DNA from: Prorocentrum cordatum | Taxonomy: Eukaryota > Sar > Dinophyceae > Prorocentrales > Prorocentraceae | NCBI GenBank assembly: GCA_963575745.1 | Contig: CAUYUJ010017870.1 | Location: 15,001 to 79,000 of the forward strand | Direction of reading: 5' to 3' | Length of the DNA stretch: 64,000 bases | Shown: positions 9,724 through 20,099 of the stretch, in pieces | Layout: each line of letters starts with the position of its first letter | Numbering within the stretch: position 1 is the stretch's first letter | Notes under the pieces: model-generated | Told to the model about the DNA's origin: nothing | Database searches by the model: none | What the model saw: only the letters and a program-made list of their open reading frames with translations | Program-made: the position numbers and the translations under genes

Positions 9724-10169
9724 ATCTGCCGCGGCAGCAGCGGGGCGAGGGGGCGACGAACCCGCCCCCGCCCGAAGCACAGGCCGGCGACGGCCACGGC
9801 AAAGCCAGGGAGGGGAGAACATGACCCCGGGCCCACCGCAACCGTGCCAAAACCCGGCGCACACCGAGCGGCAGGACACACGTGGGACCGCGCTGCTAGC
9901 GGACAGCGGCAGCCGCGGCCACCCCGCGGCACGGGCGCGGCCGCGGACGCCGGCAGGCGCGCGCCGACCCAGCCGCAGGATGCGGCAGGTCACCTGGAAA
10001 AAAGCCCGCCAGCGACGGACCCCGACGGACAGCGGCAGCGCCCCTGCACAACAAACGGCGCGCGCCGCGGCCGGCCAGCTGTCTTCAATTCAGCTCATGA
10101 CGATGATTGTCGCAGATTCCCGCCTGCACGCGGCCCTGGGTCTGAGGACGCTTGAATGGCGCCTCTGGC

Positions 10170-12180
10170 CGTCAGCTCACTCACGTCGCCGCGCGACGGA
10201 CCATCGGCAGGACTGTCCCCCGTGGACACGTGGTCGACGGGCGCCGCGATGTTTGCTCAGACGGCCATGTGCCAGAACAGGCTGGCAATCTCACACACGT
10301 CCTCGGACTTGGAAAAAAACCCTTGATCGATGCCCCCTCGGCCGCCTCGGAATCAACGAAGAAGAGCACCCGGCGCAAACGCCAGCGGTGCTCCGGAACG
10401 CCGAACACGACTGGCAGCGCGAACGTAGCTCCACCATGTGATCTGGTTTTTGCGGGGCAGCCACTCCCCCGCCCGCGCCGCGACGTCGTGGGAGCCCACG
10501 AAGACCTCGCCGGACGGCTTGAAGAATGCCGCCCGCCCATGCCCAATCCACCCCAGCCTGGCCAAAGGAGCCGCGGCTCTTTTGGCGGCCTCTGGGCAGC
10601 GGCCGTCCGCGAGCATGGCGACGTCGACTGTCTTGTCTGCGCCGCGTGAACACAGCGCTCCATCTTCTCCGTTATCTCCAGCCAGCAATCGCTGCCAGAC
10701 GTGAAGGCAAGCTGCTGGGCCGGCCCGAGCGCCCAGTCCGGCCGCGGCTTCGCTCTCTGCCGCTCGGACAGGGCGCGCAGGGAGCACTGGCCGAAACGCC
10801 CAACTGTAGTGGTCCGCGGCGACGCCGAGCTTGCCGCGGAGCTTCCCCGCCGGCCCCGGCTCGGGCGCGTCGGCGCGCAGGGCGTCCGCCATGGCCGAGG
10901 TCAGCTCCGCCGCGCGTGCCTCGGCCGCGCGCGGGCGCCCCCTCGCGAAAAAGTTGGACGCGCCCAGCGCGTCGATGTCCTGCCCTGCCTGCAACCTACT
11001 GGTTGAAAAGTCAATGCCGAGCCATGTGTGAGCATCTGCGGTCAGAGCGATCTCCTCCGATGCCAGCGCGTCCGCCGCGCAGCCGAAGTCGTCGTCGCAG
11101 TTGCTGAAATGGGAACAAATGGAACAGCTTCACGAGGATGTCAGTCACCATCGAAGCCCGGCGGCCGCTGTTATGCAGAGCGGCCGATCATCGCGAAATA
11201 CGCCGGCCTCCCCTTGAGGAGGCCCAACACAAAGACAACGGCGCATCGGCGGTGCACTGGGGGCGTGGGGATCTCGCGGCAAGCGCCCGCACTCCGTGGC
11301 GCAGGCGGCCTCGGCTGCGGGCGCGGCGTAGTCCACTCCGCGAGTCTGGCTTTTTCTGGGCCACGCCGAACCTCTCCATGGCAATCCTGTCGGGTGTTCC
11401 TGCGTGTCGAGCCACGTCCTTGTGCCTGTAGATCGGCCCAGCGCATGCGCCCCGACCTCTGTCGCCCAGGGTGTCACCCAATTCGCGTCGGCGCGCCGCG
11501 TGCCGCTGGACTTGGCCAGCTCAGTCTCGATCGGCCCCCTGACTTCCCAAGCCCTGGTTACCAGCGTTGCGGGGTCGCAAGCTGGCTGCCAGCGCGAAAG
11601 GTGGGCCCGCCCCACACTGGACAAACCCTGCGAAAACTCGTCGCAGCACTGCGCAACGACGCCGCCCGCGGCACGCTGCATCTCACGGAGGAGGGCCAGG
11701 TGGGCGAACCCGCCGAGCTCGCAATCGCCCTTTCGGCTTACAGCGGCACTCCAGGAACGGCCGGCGGATGCATGAGCGTGGCATCTCCGCGGTCAAATCT
11801 AGGTTCTCGGATTTCAGCGCCTCCCTGCCCGCCTGCAATGCGCTCCCGGCCTCTGATCGACGGCGCGACGCCACCTCTGAGCTCCCCCGCTGGATGTCCA
11901 CCGCTCCGATCAGATTGTCCGCCGGGGGCGCCGAGGCCGAACGGGCGCTGCCGTCTCAGCGCGCACTTGACGACGGTGCCTGGCTCCATCTCCTCCTCAG
12001 GGATGATCGGCGGAACTAACCATCGGCGCGCCTGGCCACTGGCTGCAATCGACAACTGGCCTCTCCTCTGAAGCTTGCGCACTGGCCCGGCCGCCGGCGC
12101 GCCTAGGGCCCGCTCGCGCCCGCGAGCGACAATGTCAAATGACGGCTCGAGCATGGGCGGCGCGAAGGCTGGCCCCATAA
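10170..12180 (-). pseudogene. Decayed reverse transcriptase-RNase H of a retroelement
   Basis: On the minus strand the reading moves between frames. In order: an RT N-terminal-like stretch (about 12180-11740), a degraded palm (about 11680-11060), a thumb/connection region ending LRGKLGVAADHYSW (about 11050-10770), then WLPRKNQI (about 10460). The RNase H-like end is clear: VLFFVDSEAAEGASIKG (about 10370-10320) and, after a frameshift in a T run, VSTGDSPADGPSR (about 10200). A TGA interrupts the last part. The combination resembles DIRS/Ngaro-type RT-RNase H common in dinoflagellates. It is non-functional here. Confidence 0.6.
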
Positions 12181-12181
12181 A

Positions 12182-15100
12182 TTACACCTGGTCTGCGATG
12201 CCGAAAGCCCTGTCGAGACCCCGAATAAACGCGTCAGCATGACGCATCTCGTCAAGAGAGAAGCGGCATAAGGACCGCGCGCCTCGCAGCCCCCGCAGCT
12301 TCCGCACCAGGCCAGGACAGTCGCGCAGGCGCGCCTGGGCGCGACGGGCAGCTGCGAACTGGCCGCGGGATATGCAGCACCGATCGTTCCAATCCACCAG
12401 GCGCGCCCCTTCCGACGCAGATCGCGTCGGTCGGAAGTGCGGCGCCAGGTCGCGCGGGCTGGCGCGCGCGGCACGCGCTACCCGCGAAGGGGTCGCACCT
12501 GTCCGTCGCGCCCGTTTCATGGCCTGAGACCGCGCCTCCAGCCGCGTTCGGGTCGCCCCCGACCCCCCCGCGCCCCCTCGCATGCCGCGCGGCCGCCGAG
12601 GCGACTCGGCCGAGCGAGGCGGGTCGACGCCCGCGGAAGCGCCGGTCGACCCGCGCGCGGTCGGTCGCTCCGCGCTTCCAGCAGACGCGGTCGAACTTTC
12701 ACTGGTCTTTGACGCGCCTGCAGATGCGCGCACTCTTGACTGCCATGGCGCGCGGGATCTTCCACGCCGTCTCTCACGCGCGCGGGCGCGAGCCCGGCGC
12801 TGCCGCGTAGCGCTCGCCTCCGCGGCGCGAGCACTCGCCTGCCCCATGCGGCTCGGCGGGCCCCGCGGCCTGTGCTCGGGCCGCCGCTCGCTGCAAGCGC
12901 CGGCGCGCGCCTCTGCTCGTGCCCCTGGCGGCGCGGTCCGACCGGCCCCCGTCGCGGCCCTCCTCGCGCGCCCGCTTCTCCGCCGCGCTGCCCCTTGCGC
13001 TCGCGCCCGCGTCGCGGAGGGCAGCCTCCGTCGCCGCCCGGCGAGCCTTGCCCCGCAGGCGCGCGCGGTTGTCCATCGCCTCCGAGGGCAGGGGGGCAGC
13101 GGGGCACAGCTCGCGCTGCTCCGCCAGGCGCTCGCGCATCATCTAGGCGAACGTCTCGCAGGCGATCAGGAATGACTGGGTCCCGGGGAACACGCGCCCC
13201 CGCTCCTCGAGCTCGACGAAGAAGCCCAAGGGCCCGCCCGCGAAGTCGGAGCACCCGCCACCGAGGCCCCGCTTCGCGAACAAGGGCGCGCTGCAATGGC
13301 CCAGGGTTTCCAGGGCGACCCAGAAAGCGTCGTAGATCCTGTCAGGCGCGCCCTCCTCCAGGCAGGCCCAGGCTGGCTCGTCGACCTGAGAGATCCGCAG
13401 AGGCACCTTGGGAGCGGTCGCCATGTCGGACTTGGAGACGATGGCGTCCGAGCGCAAGTGCACCTCCGCCAGCCCGCGGGGCAGAATGCACTCGCGGGCG
13501 ACGTAGAGACGTGCAGCGCACGCGCAGAGGCGCACGTTCGGCTCCGCGAAGTCAGCGAGGGCGATGTCTGGGTGAGCCATCTTGAGGCGCGTCCGCGCCC
13601 GGTCGTAGCCACCGAAGCCCGTCTTCAGGATGCAGAGCGCGCCTGCCTCCAGGCGCGAGCGCCGCGAGTCCCGCGCGGACGCTGGCGCGCTGCACTTCCC
13701 CCGCAGGGCCGCGAGGAGGGTCGGGGGCGCGGCCTTCTCTGGCCCTGCCGCCCCGAGCGCGGCGGCGCCCAGGACGGCGGTGAAATCGGCCAGGGCATCG
13801 GAGGACGCCGCCGCGATGGAGTCGACGGTCGCGAAATCGGCGCCCGCCATGGTCTTCCGCAGCTCCTGCGGAACGCGCGCCTTGATGAAAAACCGCCGCG
13901 GGGCAAACTCTGGGCTCTGGCCCTCCGAATGCTCGGTCGAGCACGCCGCGGCGCTGCTCGGGCGAGCCGCGCGCCCTGCTCGAGTTCGCCGCGGTGCTTA
14001 TCCGAGCGCGGATCTTAGCCAGAAGCCTGCAGACTGGCGGGCGGCAGCCCATCCGACGCTTCCTCGCAAGTGGCGCAACTGAGAATTTGATATGACCCGT
14101 CTGCGCTGCTGCTGCCGGCAGGCGCCCTTGTCTCGCGGCGGCGCCGCCAGCGTCTCGAGGCGCGGCGAGCGCTTCTCGCGCCGACCGGACACGGCTGCGA
14201 AGTCGGAGATCCATGGCCCCAGCTGCGCGCCACCTGACGGCGGGGCGGAATTGCGCGCGAGACGCCTGGCGCACCAAGCCAAGTCGCGCGCGCGCGCGCC
14301 CCGCCCACCTGGCAGTTGTCACGGGCCCAGACGGGGGGCGCGCGCGTCGAAACCACCCGCGTCGTCGTCGTCGTCGTCGACGCCGTCCTCGCCAAACATC
14401 TCGAAGTCGCCGCTTCCGTCGCCGACGGCGGCAACCTGCGCGCCCGCGCCAACCTGCGCGGCGCTGCTCGCTGTCGGCGACGACGCGTTTCCCCTGCCCT
14501 GGGCCATGCCCGGAGCCATCTGGCGCGCGCTCGCTGGCGGGATGACCCTGCGCCCCCTCAGATACTTCACGGGCATGCGGCCGTCGTTCGAATTGAGAAG
14601 GGGCGATGGGCGGCCTCTCGCTGCTGCAGTGGTGCGCCATCGCGTCCAGGATCGTGGCGCGCGGCGAGCACGCTGCGAAGCGCTCGGCCGACTGGCTGCG
14701 CGCGACGCCTGTGGCCGCGGAGAAATCGCGGCCAAACTCGCCCGGCGCCATGCGCATCACCGCCCTCGCGACAGCAGCGAATCGCTCGCTCGAGCTCCAG
14801 AGCGGCTTCGGAGGACATGCCCCTCGCGGAGGCGTCGACCAGCCAGAAAACGACGCGACCCCGACGAAATTGCAGCGCGTCGAAGAACTTGTTCACCCAC
14901 CACATTTCATCAAGGATGCCTGCCAGGCGACGCGCTGCACGCGGCGAAATGAACGCCCTGGCGCTGCCGCTCAACCTGGGCTTGCCGCGCCGTACCATGA
15001 TGCGCGACATGATGTGCGACCCATGACGTAGCATGACGTGCGAATGACGAGCGACGATGGGCAAAGGCGGACTGCGACATCAAACCGCATGGAGCCCCAC

Positions 15101-16041
15101 GCCACGCAAAGAGCACACCGCGCAAAAACAGCGTCCGCCAAGCGGCGCGACGCGGCCCAGCCGACGACAACCACCTCCAAGACCTTCAGGGCGTCAATCT
15201 CGGTGGGGCCTGCTGCGCGGACCCCCCCCCCCCGCCGCTCAACGCGCGCCGCTCAGTGGCTTAATCTTCGAACGCCAGAGCTGCCTGATCACGCGGGCCA
15301 GGCGCTTGCATGCCCAGGCGCCAGCGCATCCAAGCAACGGAAGCCCGGAACGAAAGGGTGACAAATGGTCCGTGACCGCGGCGGACGCGCCACAGACAAT
15401 AACCCACTACCTGCGCTGGTCGCGGGAAGAAGGGGGCGGCGGCTGCTCGCGGCGCCACTTCGCAAAGGCCAGCCATGCCCACGCGCGCCCCTGGAAGGCC
15501 CGCCACGCCTCTCTGCCAGGCACTGCGTCTTGAAGGTCGGGCGCGCCCACATTGTGCTCAGACGCCAGTCGCTCGAGGTCATGCGCCGCGGCCGCGGCCG
15601 CACCAGCGATGGCCCGAAGCTGCTCCGCCCACTTCACTTCGCCTTCGCGCCCGCCTCTTGGCCCGGAGGCTGGGGGGGCCGGCTGCGTCTCGCGGCAGCG
15701 GCTCCGCGGCGCCTGTAACCAGCGCCAGAGGCCAGGCCACCCGCCTCTGCGGCGCGCGGGGCGGCGGGCGGCGCCGGGGCTGCCGTGTCTGCCAGGGCCT
15801 CGCGATGCCCACAGGCGCGCGCAGCCTGCCAGACGGCGACCAGCTCAGCTCGATACCCCCGAGCAAACGCGCGCCACTGGGCGCCTGCAGTGGTGGACAG
15901 CACAGCCACAACTACATTGAAGAACTCCGCGGCGTGGCTGAGATGCATCGCGAGCAGGACATCCACGCCGATGATGCCCATGGTCACGAACAGGCAGTCA
16001 ATGTCGACATCGGATGCGTGGCTCGAACATTTTTTCGGCAT
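12182..16041 (-). pseudogene. Gag-like and linker region of the same retroelement, decayed
   Basis: High-GC minus-strand frames with protein-like composition lie upstream of the RT region: 16041-15634 (hydrophobic start, then GAQWRAFARGYRAEL), 15637-15407 in another frame (AWRAFQGRAWAWLAF), 15064-14760, 13850-13143, 13142-12774 (charged, coiled-coil-like) and 12600-12182 (LRGLRGARSLCRFSLDEM). Successive pieces join by frame changes, which suggests one old polyprotein. None matches a domain I can name. The order gag-like then RT fits a retroelement read right to left. Confidence 0.4.
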
Positions 16042-16593
16042 CTTGGGGCGTCGGCCGCTGCGCCGGCCGCGCAGCTCGTGGAGGGCTGACTTAAACCAAG
16101 ATGGCGACGGACCTTAGGAGGCTGACGAAATGAGTCCTTGTCGAAATGTCTCGGGGATCTCCAGGGCCCTCCAGCGTGATCTCGGAGGGCCTCAAGAGGG
16201 TCCCAGACAGTTCCAACAGACTGTCACGAAAACGGCCTCCTTTCTTGACTGGTTGTTGGGCTCTCTCGACGCGCTTCCGAGGCTCCCTCAGAACACACTT
16301 GGGCCCTGTTGGGGCCTCTCGGGGCGGCCGCGGGGGCCTCTAGGGCCCTCCAGCGCGGTCTTGGGCTGCCTCAAGAGAACTCCAAGAGGGGCCACAAGTT
16401 TGCCACGGAGAAGGCCCCTTTTCGTGACAGGTTGTGGGGTCCCCTCGGGCGCTGATAGGATAGACCATGCGAAATGCACTCCAGGAGCCAACAAAGGGAC
16501 ACGCTGGCAGACGCGCCGCCGCCAGCCGAGCGACGCCGCCGTCTCGGCAGATGCGAACCCACGGCCCTGCCAACCACACCGTTGCCCGGGGAC
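16038..16593 (-). repeat. Long direct repeat, right copy (LTR-like)
   Basis: Partner of 9147-9723; see landmarks there. For a minus-strand element this would be the 5' terminal repeat. The gag-like frame begins at its inner edge, which leaves little room for a leader and is a reason for caution. Confidence 0.6.
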
Positions 16594-17756
16594 CTCGATT
16601 CCCCTATACGAGTCTCGTCGCAACTGACACGACGCCTCCAAGTGGCTCTAGACGATCTGTCATCGTTGGGGGCTTCTTCGAAGTTGAAATGTGCATTGGG
16701 CACTTGTATTAAGCGCCCCCCAAAAATTACGAGCACACTGGGATCTTGGCTGAACGCCCCCCAGCTCGCACACTTCGACGCGCCGAATTCAACGTTGGAG
16801 GGTGGGGGCAAATCCCCTGCTGCGAAGCTTGCAGAAAGCTGTTCCGACACAAATTTGGACTGGGAAGGCTGAGTCGATGGCGCCGAGGGAGTACCCAAAT
16901 CAGCCAAACATAGCTCGAGAAAGCCCACAGGTGTCCCGCTCGAAGAGACCCCCATGACGGCCAACACGCGGCCCAAGCCCCGGGGACCCCGAGAGGCCCC
17001 GAAAAAGAAAACGTCACTTATATGCGTCATGATTGTGCGAGTTCGGGGCACTCTGCCTTCAGAGCCCACAAAACAGCTCAACAGGGCCCAATAAAGCCCC
17101 AAGAGGTCCCGAAGAGACCCTGAAGACGCGCCAAAAGCGGCCCGAAATCGCCGCAAGACGGGGGGACACGCTCCCCAGCCCCAGGGAGCCCGAAAATGAT
17201 CCCCAAGTGGCCCCGAAGACGCAAAAGGTCAATGATCTCCCTTACGGCTTGTATGCGATTCCAGCACACTCGTCTCCTCGGTCTTCAGACCCCAAGGCCC
17301 CAAAGTTCGCCCCAATATGGCCCGCAATGCACCCTGGAGGGCCCCAAGAGGGGCTCAGGAGGTGGCCCAGGCGACTCAAGAAGGGCCCAAGGCCCAAGAT
17401 GGCCCAAGAGGACCCGAAGACTCCTCGAGAGTGGCCCTGGGAGTACTCCGAGCAACAGACGAGAGCCCCAACACGGTGCCATAGGGTCTCCAGACCGCCC
17501 CAAAACTCCCCAGGCGGCCCAGAGTTACCCGAAATGGCCCGAGGGCCCCAAGACGACCCACCAGGACTTCGCGCGCCTGCTTCTAAACCAGCACAGGACA
17601 CAGAGCGCACCCATCCCACGCGAATCCAGGAAACAAGCAAGTAGCCCAGCGATAGACCCAACCTTTGGTAGCTTCATTCGCTTCTCACGATGATGGCATC
17701 GGGCCGACGACAATGCAAATGAACAATCGGTACCGATCCACTCAACGTGAGCGTGT
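16594..17756. repeat. Degenerate CCCCAAGAGG-type repeat tract, no gene seen
   Basis: From about 16900 to 17640 the sequence is a loose array of units such as GCCCCAAGAGG, GACCCGAAGA and GGCCCAAGATGG. The same style covers 37580-38870, 41640-42320, 52870-54230 and 57770-58960. Open frames through it are proline/arginine-rich artefacts. Confidence 0.55.
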
Positions 17757-17757
17757 G

Positions 17758-17788
<31 letters not shown>

Positions 17789-17790
17789 AC
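17757..17790 (+). repeat. (TA)n/(TATG)n microsatellite
   Basis: A pure TA run followed by GTATGTATAC. Similar TA tracts are at 37447-37462, 41427-41442, 52357-52381 and 57424-57437. Confidence 0.85.
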
Positions 17791-17989
17791 ACGGAAACCT
17801 CGACAGTAAGGACAAGTCACGATGAGTGTGAGGGATGTGCCGAAATCAACGCATGCAAACTTTCCCGTTGGGGCCCTTGGTGAGGCTCCCCAGTGGGCGC
17901 GATCTGCGAGAGGGGCAAGAAACATGTGAGCCATGTGCCGACATGAAAGGAGGGGGCGCTTTGCGGGCGCGGCAAATTGGAGCCGTAGC

Positions 17990-18176
17990 GGGGGCGGCCA
18001 AGAGGGGGGCGTCCAAGAGGGGGGGGTGCAAATCATGGCCGGCGGCACGTGCGCGGCCCAGGGGGGGGCCAGGGACGTAATGAAATAAGAAGAGGCGCCG
18101 TTAAATCAGGGGAGTATCATGGCCCACGCCGTGATATTCACCCCCCCCTAGTCATCACCCCCTCTTGGCCGCCCGC
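17990..18176. mobile_element. Inverted-repeat element family D, copy 1
   Basis: About 187 bp with ends GGGGGCGGCCAAGAGGGGGG and CCCCCTCTTGGCCGCCC. Internal landmarks are AATCATGGCC, GGCACGTGCGCGGCCCAG, GGACGTAATGAAATAAG and a C-run followed by TAGTCATCACC. Copies with the same order lie at 20305-20733, 39591-39781 and 51068-51330. Ends and copy number suggest a non-autonomous element or an intron-forming repeat. Confidence 0.7.
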
Positions 18177-18399
18177 GACCGTAGGTGGAGCAAACCAAGG
18201 GCACGAAACGTGTGAGGGGTGTGCTGAAATGGGTCGAAGGACGCATGGGAACTTTATCCATCGGGCCATACAGGGGACGAGGAGGCTCCTCAGAAGGCTT
18301 CACCCGAGGTGGAGCTCTCTGAGGACCCTCCTCGTCCCTTTCCTGCTTCTCCTGCTCCGCTCCCTCGCACATCCGTTTTCCTCGTTTAACTCAGGAAGG

Positions 18400-18620
18400 T
18401 CTGGAACCAATTCTGTGGAACCGGCTCTGTGGAACGAGCCAGATCTGAACGAACCGAGTCTCACCACGCGGACCTGTGGAGCCGTTTCTGCAGAACCTGG
18501 CCTGAAGAACTGTTTCTGGGGAGTCAGTCTCCGCTGAACAAGTCTCTGCAAAACTGGTCTCCGCTGAGTTGGATCTCTGTTAAACAGGTTCTGTGGAACA
18601 GGGGAAACCGGTCCTCTGCC
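18400..18620 (+). repeat. Degenerate short tandem repeat, TCTGTGGAACCGG-type
   Basis: Irregular units around TCTGTGGAAC, CTCCGCTGA and AACTGG recur about every 20-40 bp. No coding signal was seen. Confidence 0.45.
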
Positions 18621-18839
18621 GAACTGTTCTGCCTCTTCACCACTCCCTCCCTTCTCCCTTCCACCACTCCAACCTCCATTCGTGCTTCGACCCCTCCCCA
18701 ATCATCTCATATTCTTCTGCCTCCTTCGCCTCCTCCTCCTCCTCCTCCTCCTCGTTCTCCTTGCAGCCACAGCTGCATGCCCATCCGCAAGATCACTTTT
18801 AGTTGCAAGTTCGGCGACCTTCATACCGCGCATACTCAC

Positions 18840-19500
18840 GAACGGGGGGTGAGCAGGATCGCAGCAGCAGCGGCCGCCAGCGGGTAGCTGGCAGCGCACC
18901 AAAGGTCCGAGCTGAAGTCGTACGCGCCGCCCCGCTCGACCTCAGTGCGGTCACAGGGGGAAGAGGGGGATGAAAAAGAAGACGGGTGGATGAGGAGCAG
19001 GAGGAGGAGGCCAGAAGAAAACCAGGATGCACCAATGAGGCTGCAATACACCCTCCCGCCCCAAAGCCCGAGCTAACGGGCACCTGAAGATCTTCCATTT
19101 CAACGCAAGAACTGGGTGGAGAAACGGGGGGACAAGCGAGGGAGGGAGGGAAAGACCAGGGGGGGGAGAGGGGGGCGAGGGGGGGTGGAGGCGGGAGGCG
19201 AGGCGGGAGGGATGGGTAAGGGAGCGGGAAGGACGAGTGGGGCAAAGGAGGGGGATAGGAAAGGAGATTGAGGGGGAAAGGGGATGAGGGACGAGGGGGG
19301 GCGGAGATGATGAGGGGAACGCGGGGACGGAGGAAAGGGGCTGGAGGGGGAAAGGGGATGAGGGGGCGAGGGGATGAAGAAGGACAGTGAAAGGAGACGA
19401 TGCCCAGGGCCCACAAGCACGAGACGGCGGTGCGGGAGACGGCGTGGGGGAAGAGCAGGTACGGCGCAAAAGCGGGTGTGGACGACCCGCTTCCCTGAAT
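18840..19500 (-). CDS. Candidate exons of an unrecognised gene, membrane-like
   Basis: Two stretches have GC-rich third codon positions and plausible splice edges on the minus strand. One is 18940-18840: CACTGAG before it, GTGAGTATG after it, encoding VERGGAYDFSSDLWCAAS and an Ala-rich hydrophobic end. The other, about 19497-19392, encodes FAPYLLFPHAVSRTAV and a hydrophobic stretch like a membrane helix. A purine-rich tract (19130-19385, plus strand) separates them and would be an intron. Function is unknown, and it may be a remnant. Confidence 0.3.
19130..19385 (+). repeat. Purine-rich GGGGA-type tract
   Basis: Long low-complexity run of G and A blocks (GGGAGGGA, GGGGCGAGGGGG). It probably lies in an intron of the candidate minus-strand gene around it. 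Confidence 0.6.
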
Positions 19501-19784
19501 AGTTCACCTTACCTTCACTCATGCCGGCTAGTATCGTCGACGAGGAGGAGGAAGAGGAGCGCACGTAGCTTGAGGAGGCACAGCGTCATCAAAGACGAGC
19601 TTGTCATCTGAGAGCCCGCCCCCTACTGCTGCTGAGAAGCCTGCACATAATCAACGGTTTTGCGCACGTAGCTTGAGGAGGACGAGGACGACGAGGAGGA
19701 GGAGGAGAAGGAGGAGGCGGAGGAGATTACACACAAGGCGATACACTCCGACACTAACCCACGACCTGGTGGAACATTGGACGG

Positions 19785-19975
19785 GCCAGCCAGTTTGAGG
19801 CCCGACTCGGGGATATACGAGTGGGGGAGGCATCCTTGATAGGGGTGCGCCCGAATGGCCCTCTGGAGGAGCATCGCCGAGTTTCTCTCCTGTTCTACAC
19901 AACCAAACCTTTTGGGGGTCGCATGGGGGCTGGGTGCAAGAAATCGCCTGCGATGGGTCGAAGAGATCCATACAT
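19785..19975 (+). repeat. Dispersed repeat family E, copy 2
   Basis: Partner of 255-445. It shares CCCGACTCGGGGATA-like start, ATAGGGGTGCGCCC, and AATCGCCTGCGATGG near its end. Confidence 0.5.
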
Positions 19976-20099
19976 GTCTACCGCCCCTGGCCATGTTCAC
20001 GAGCGACTCATACGCCCCCTTGGCGTGGCCAGGAAGGCATGTAGATCGATCATGGCCCGACATGGGCCTGCCCAGCAGCGGCGGATACGTGACGGGTTA

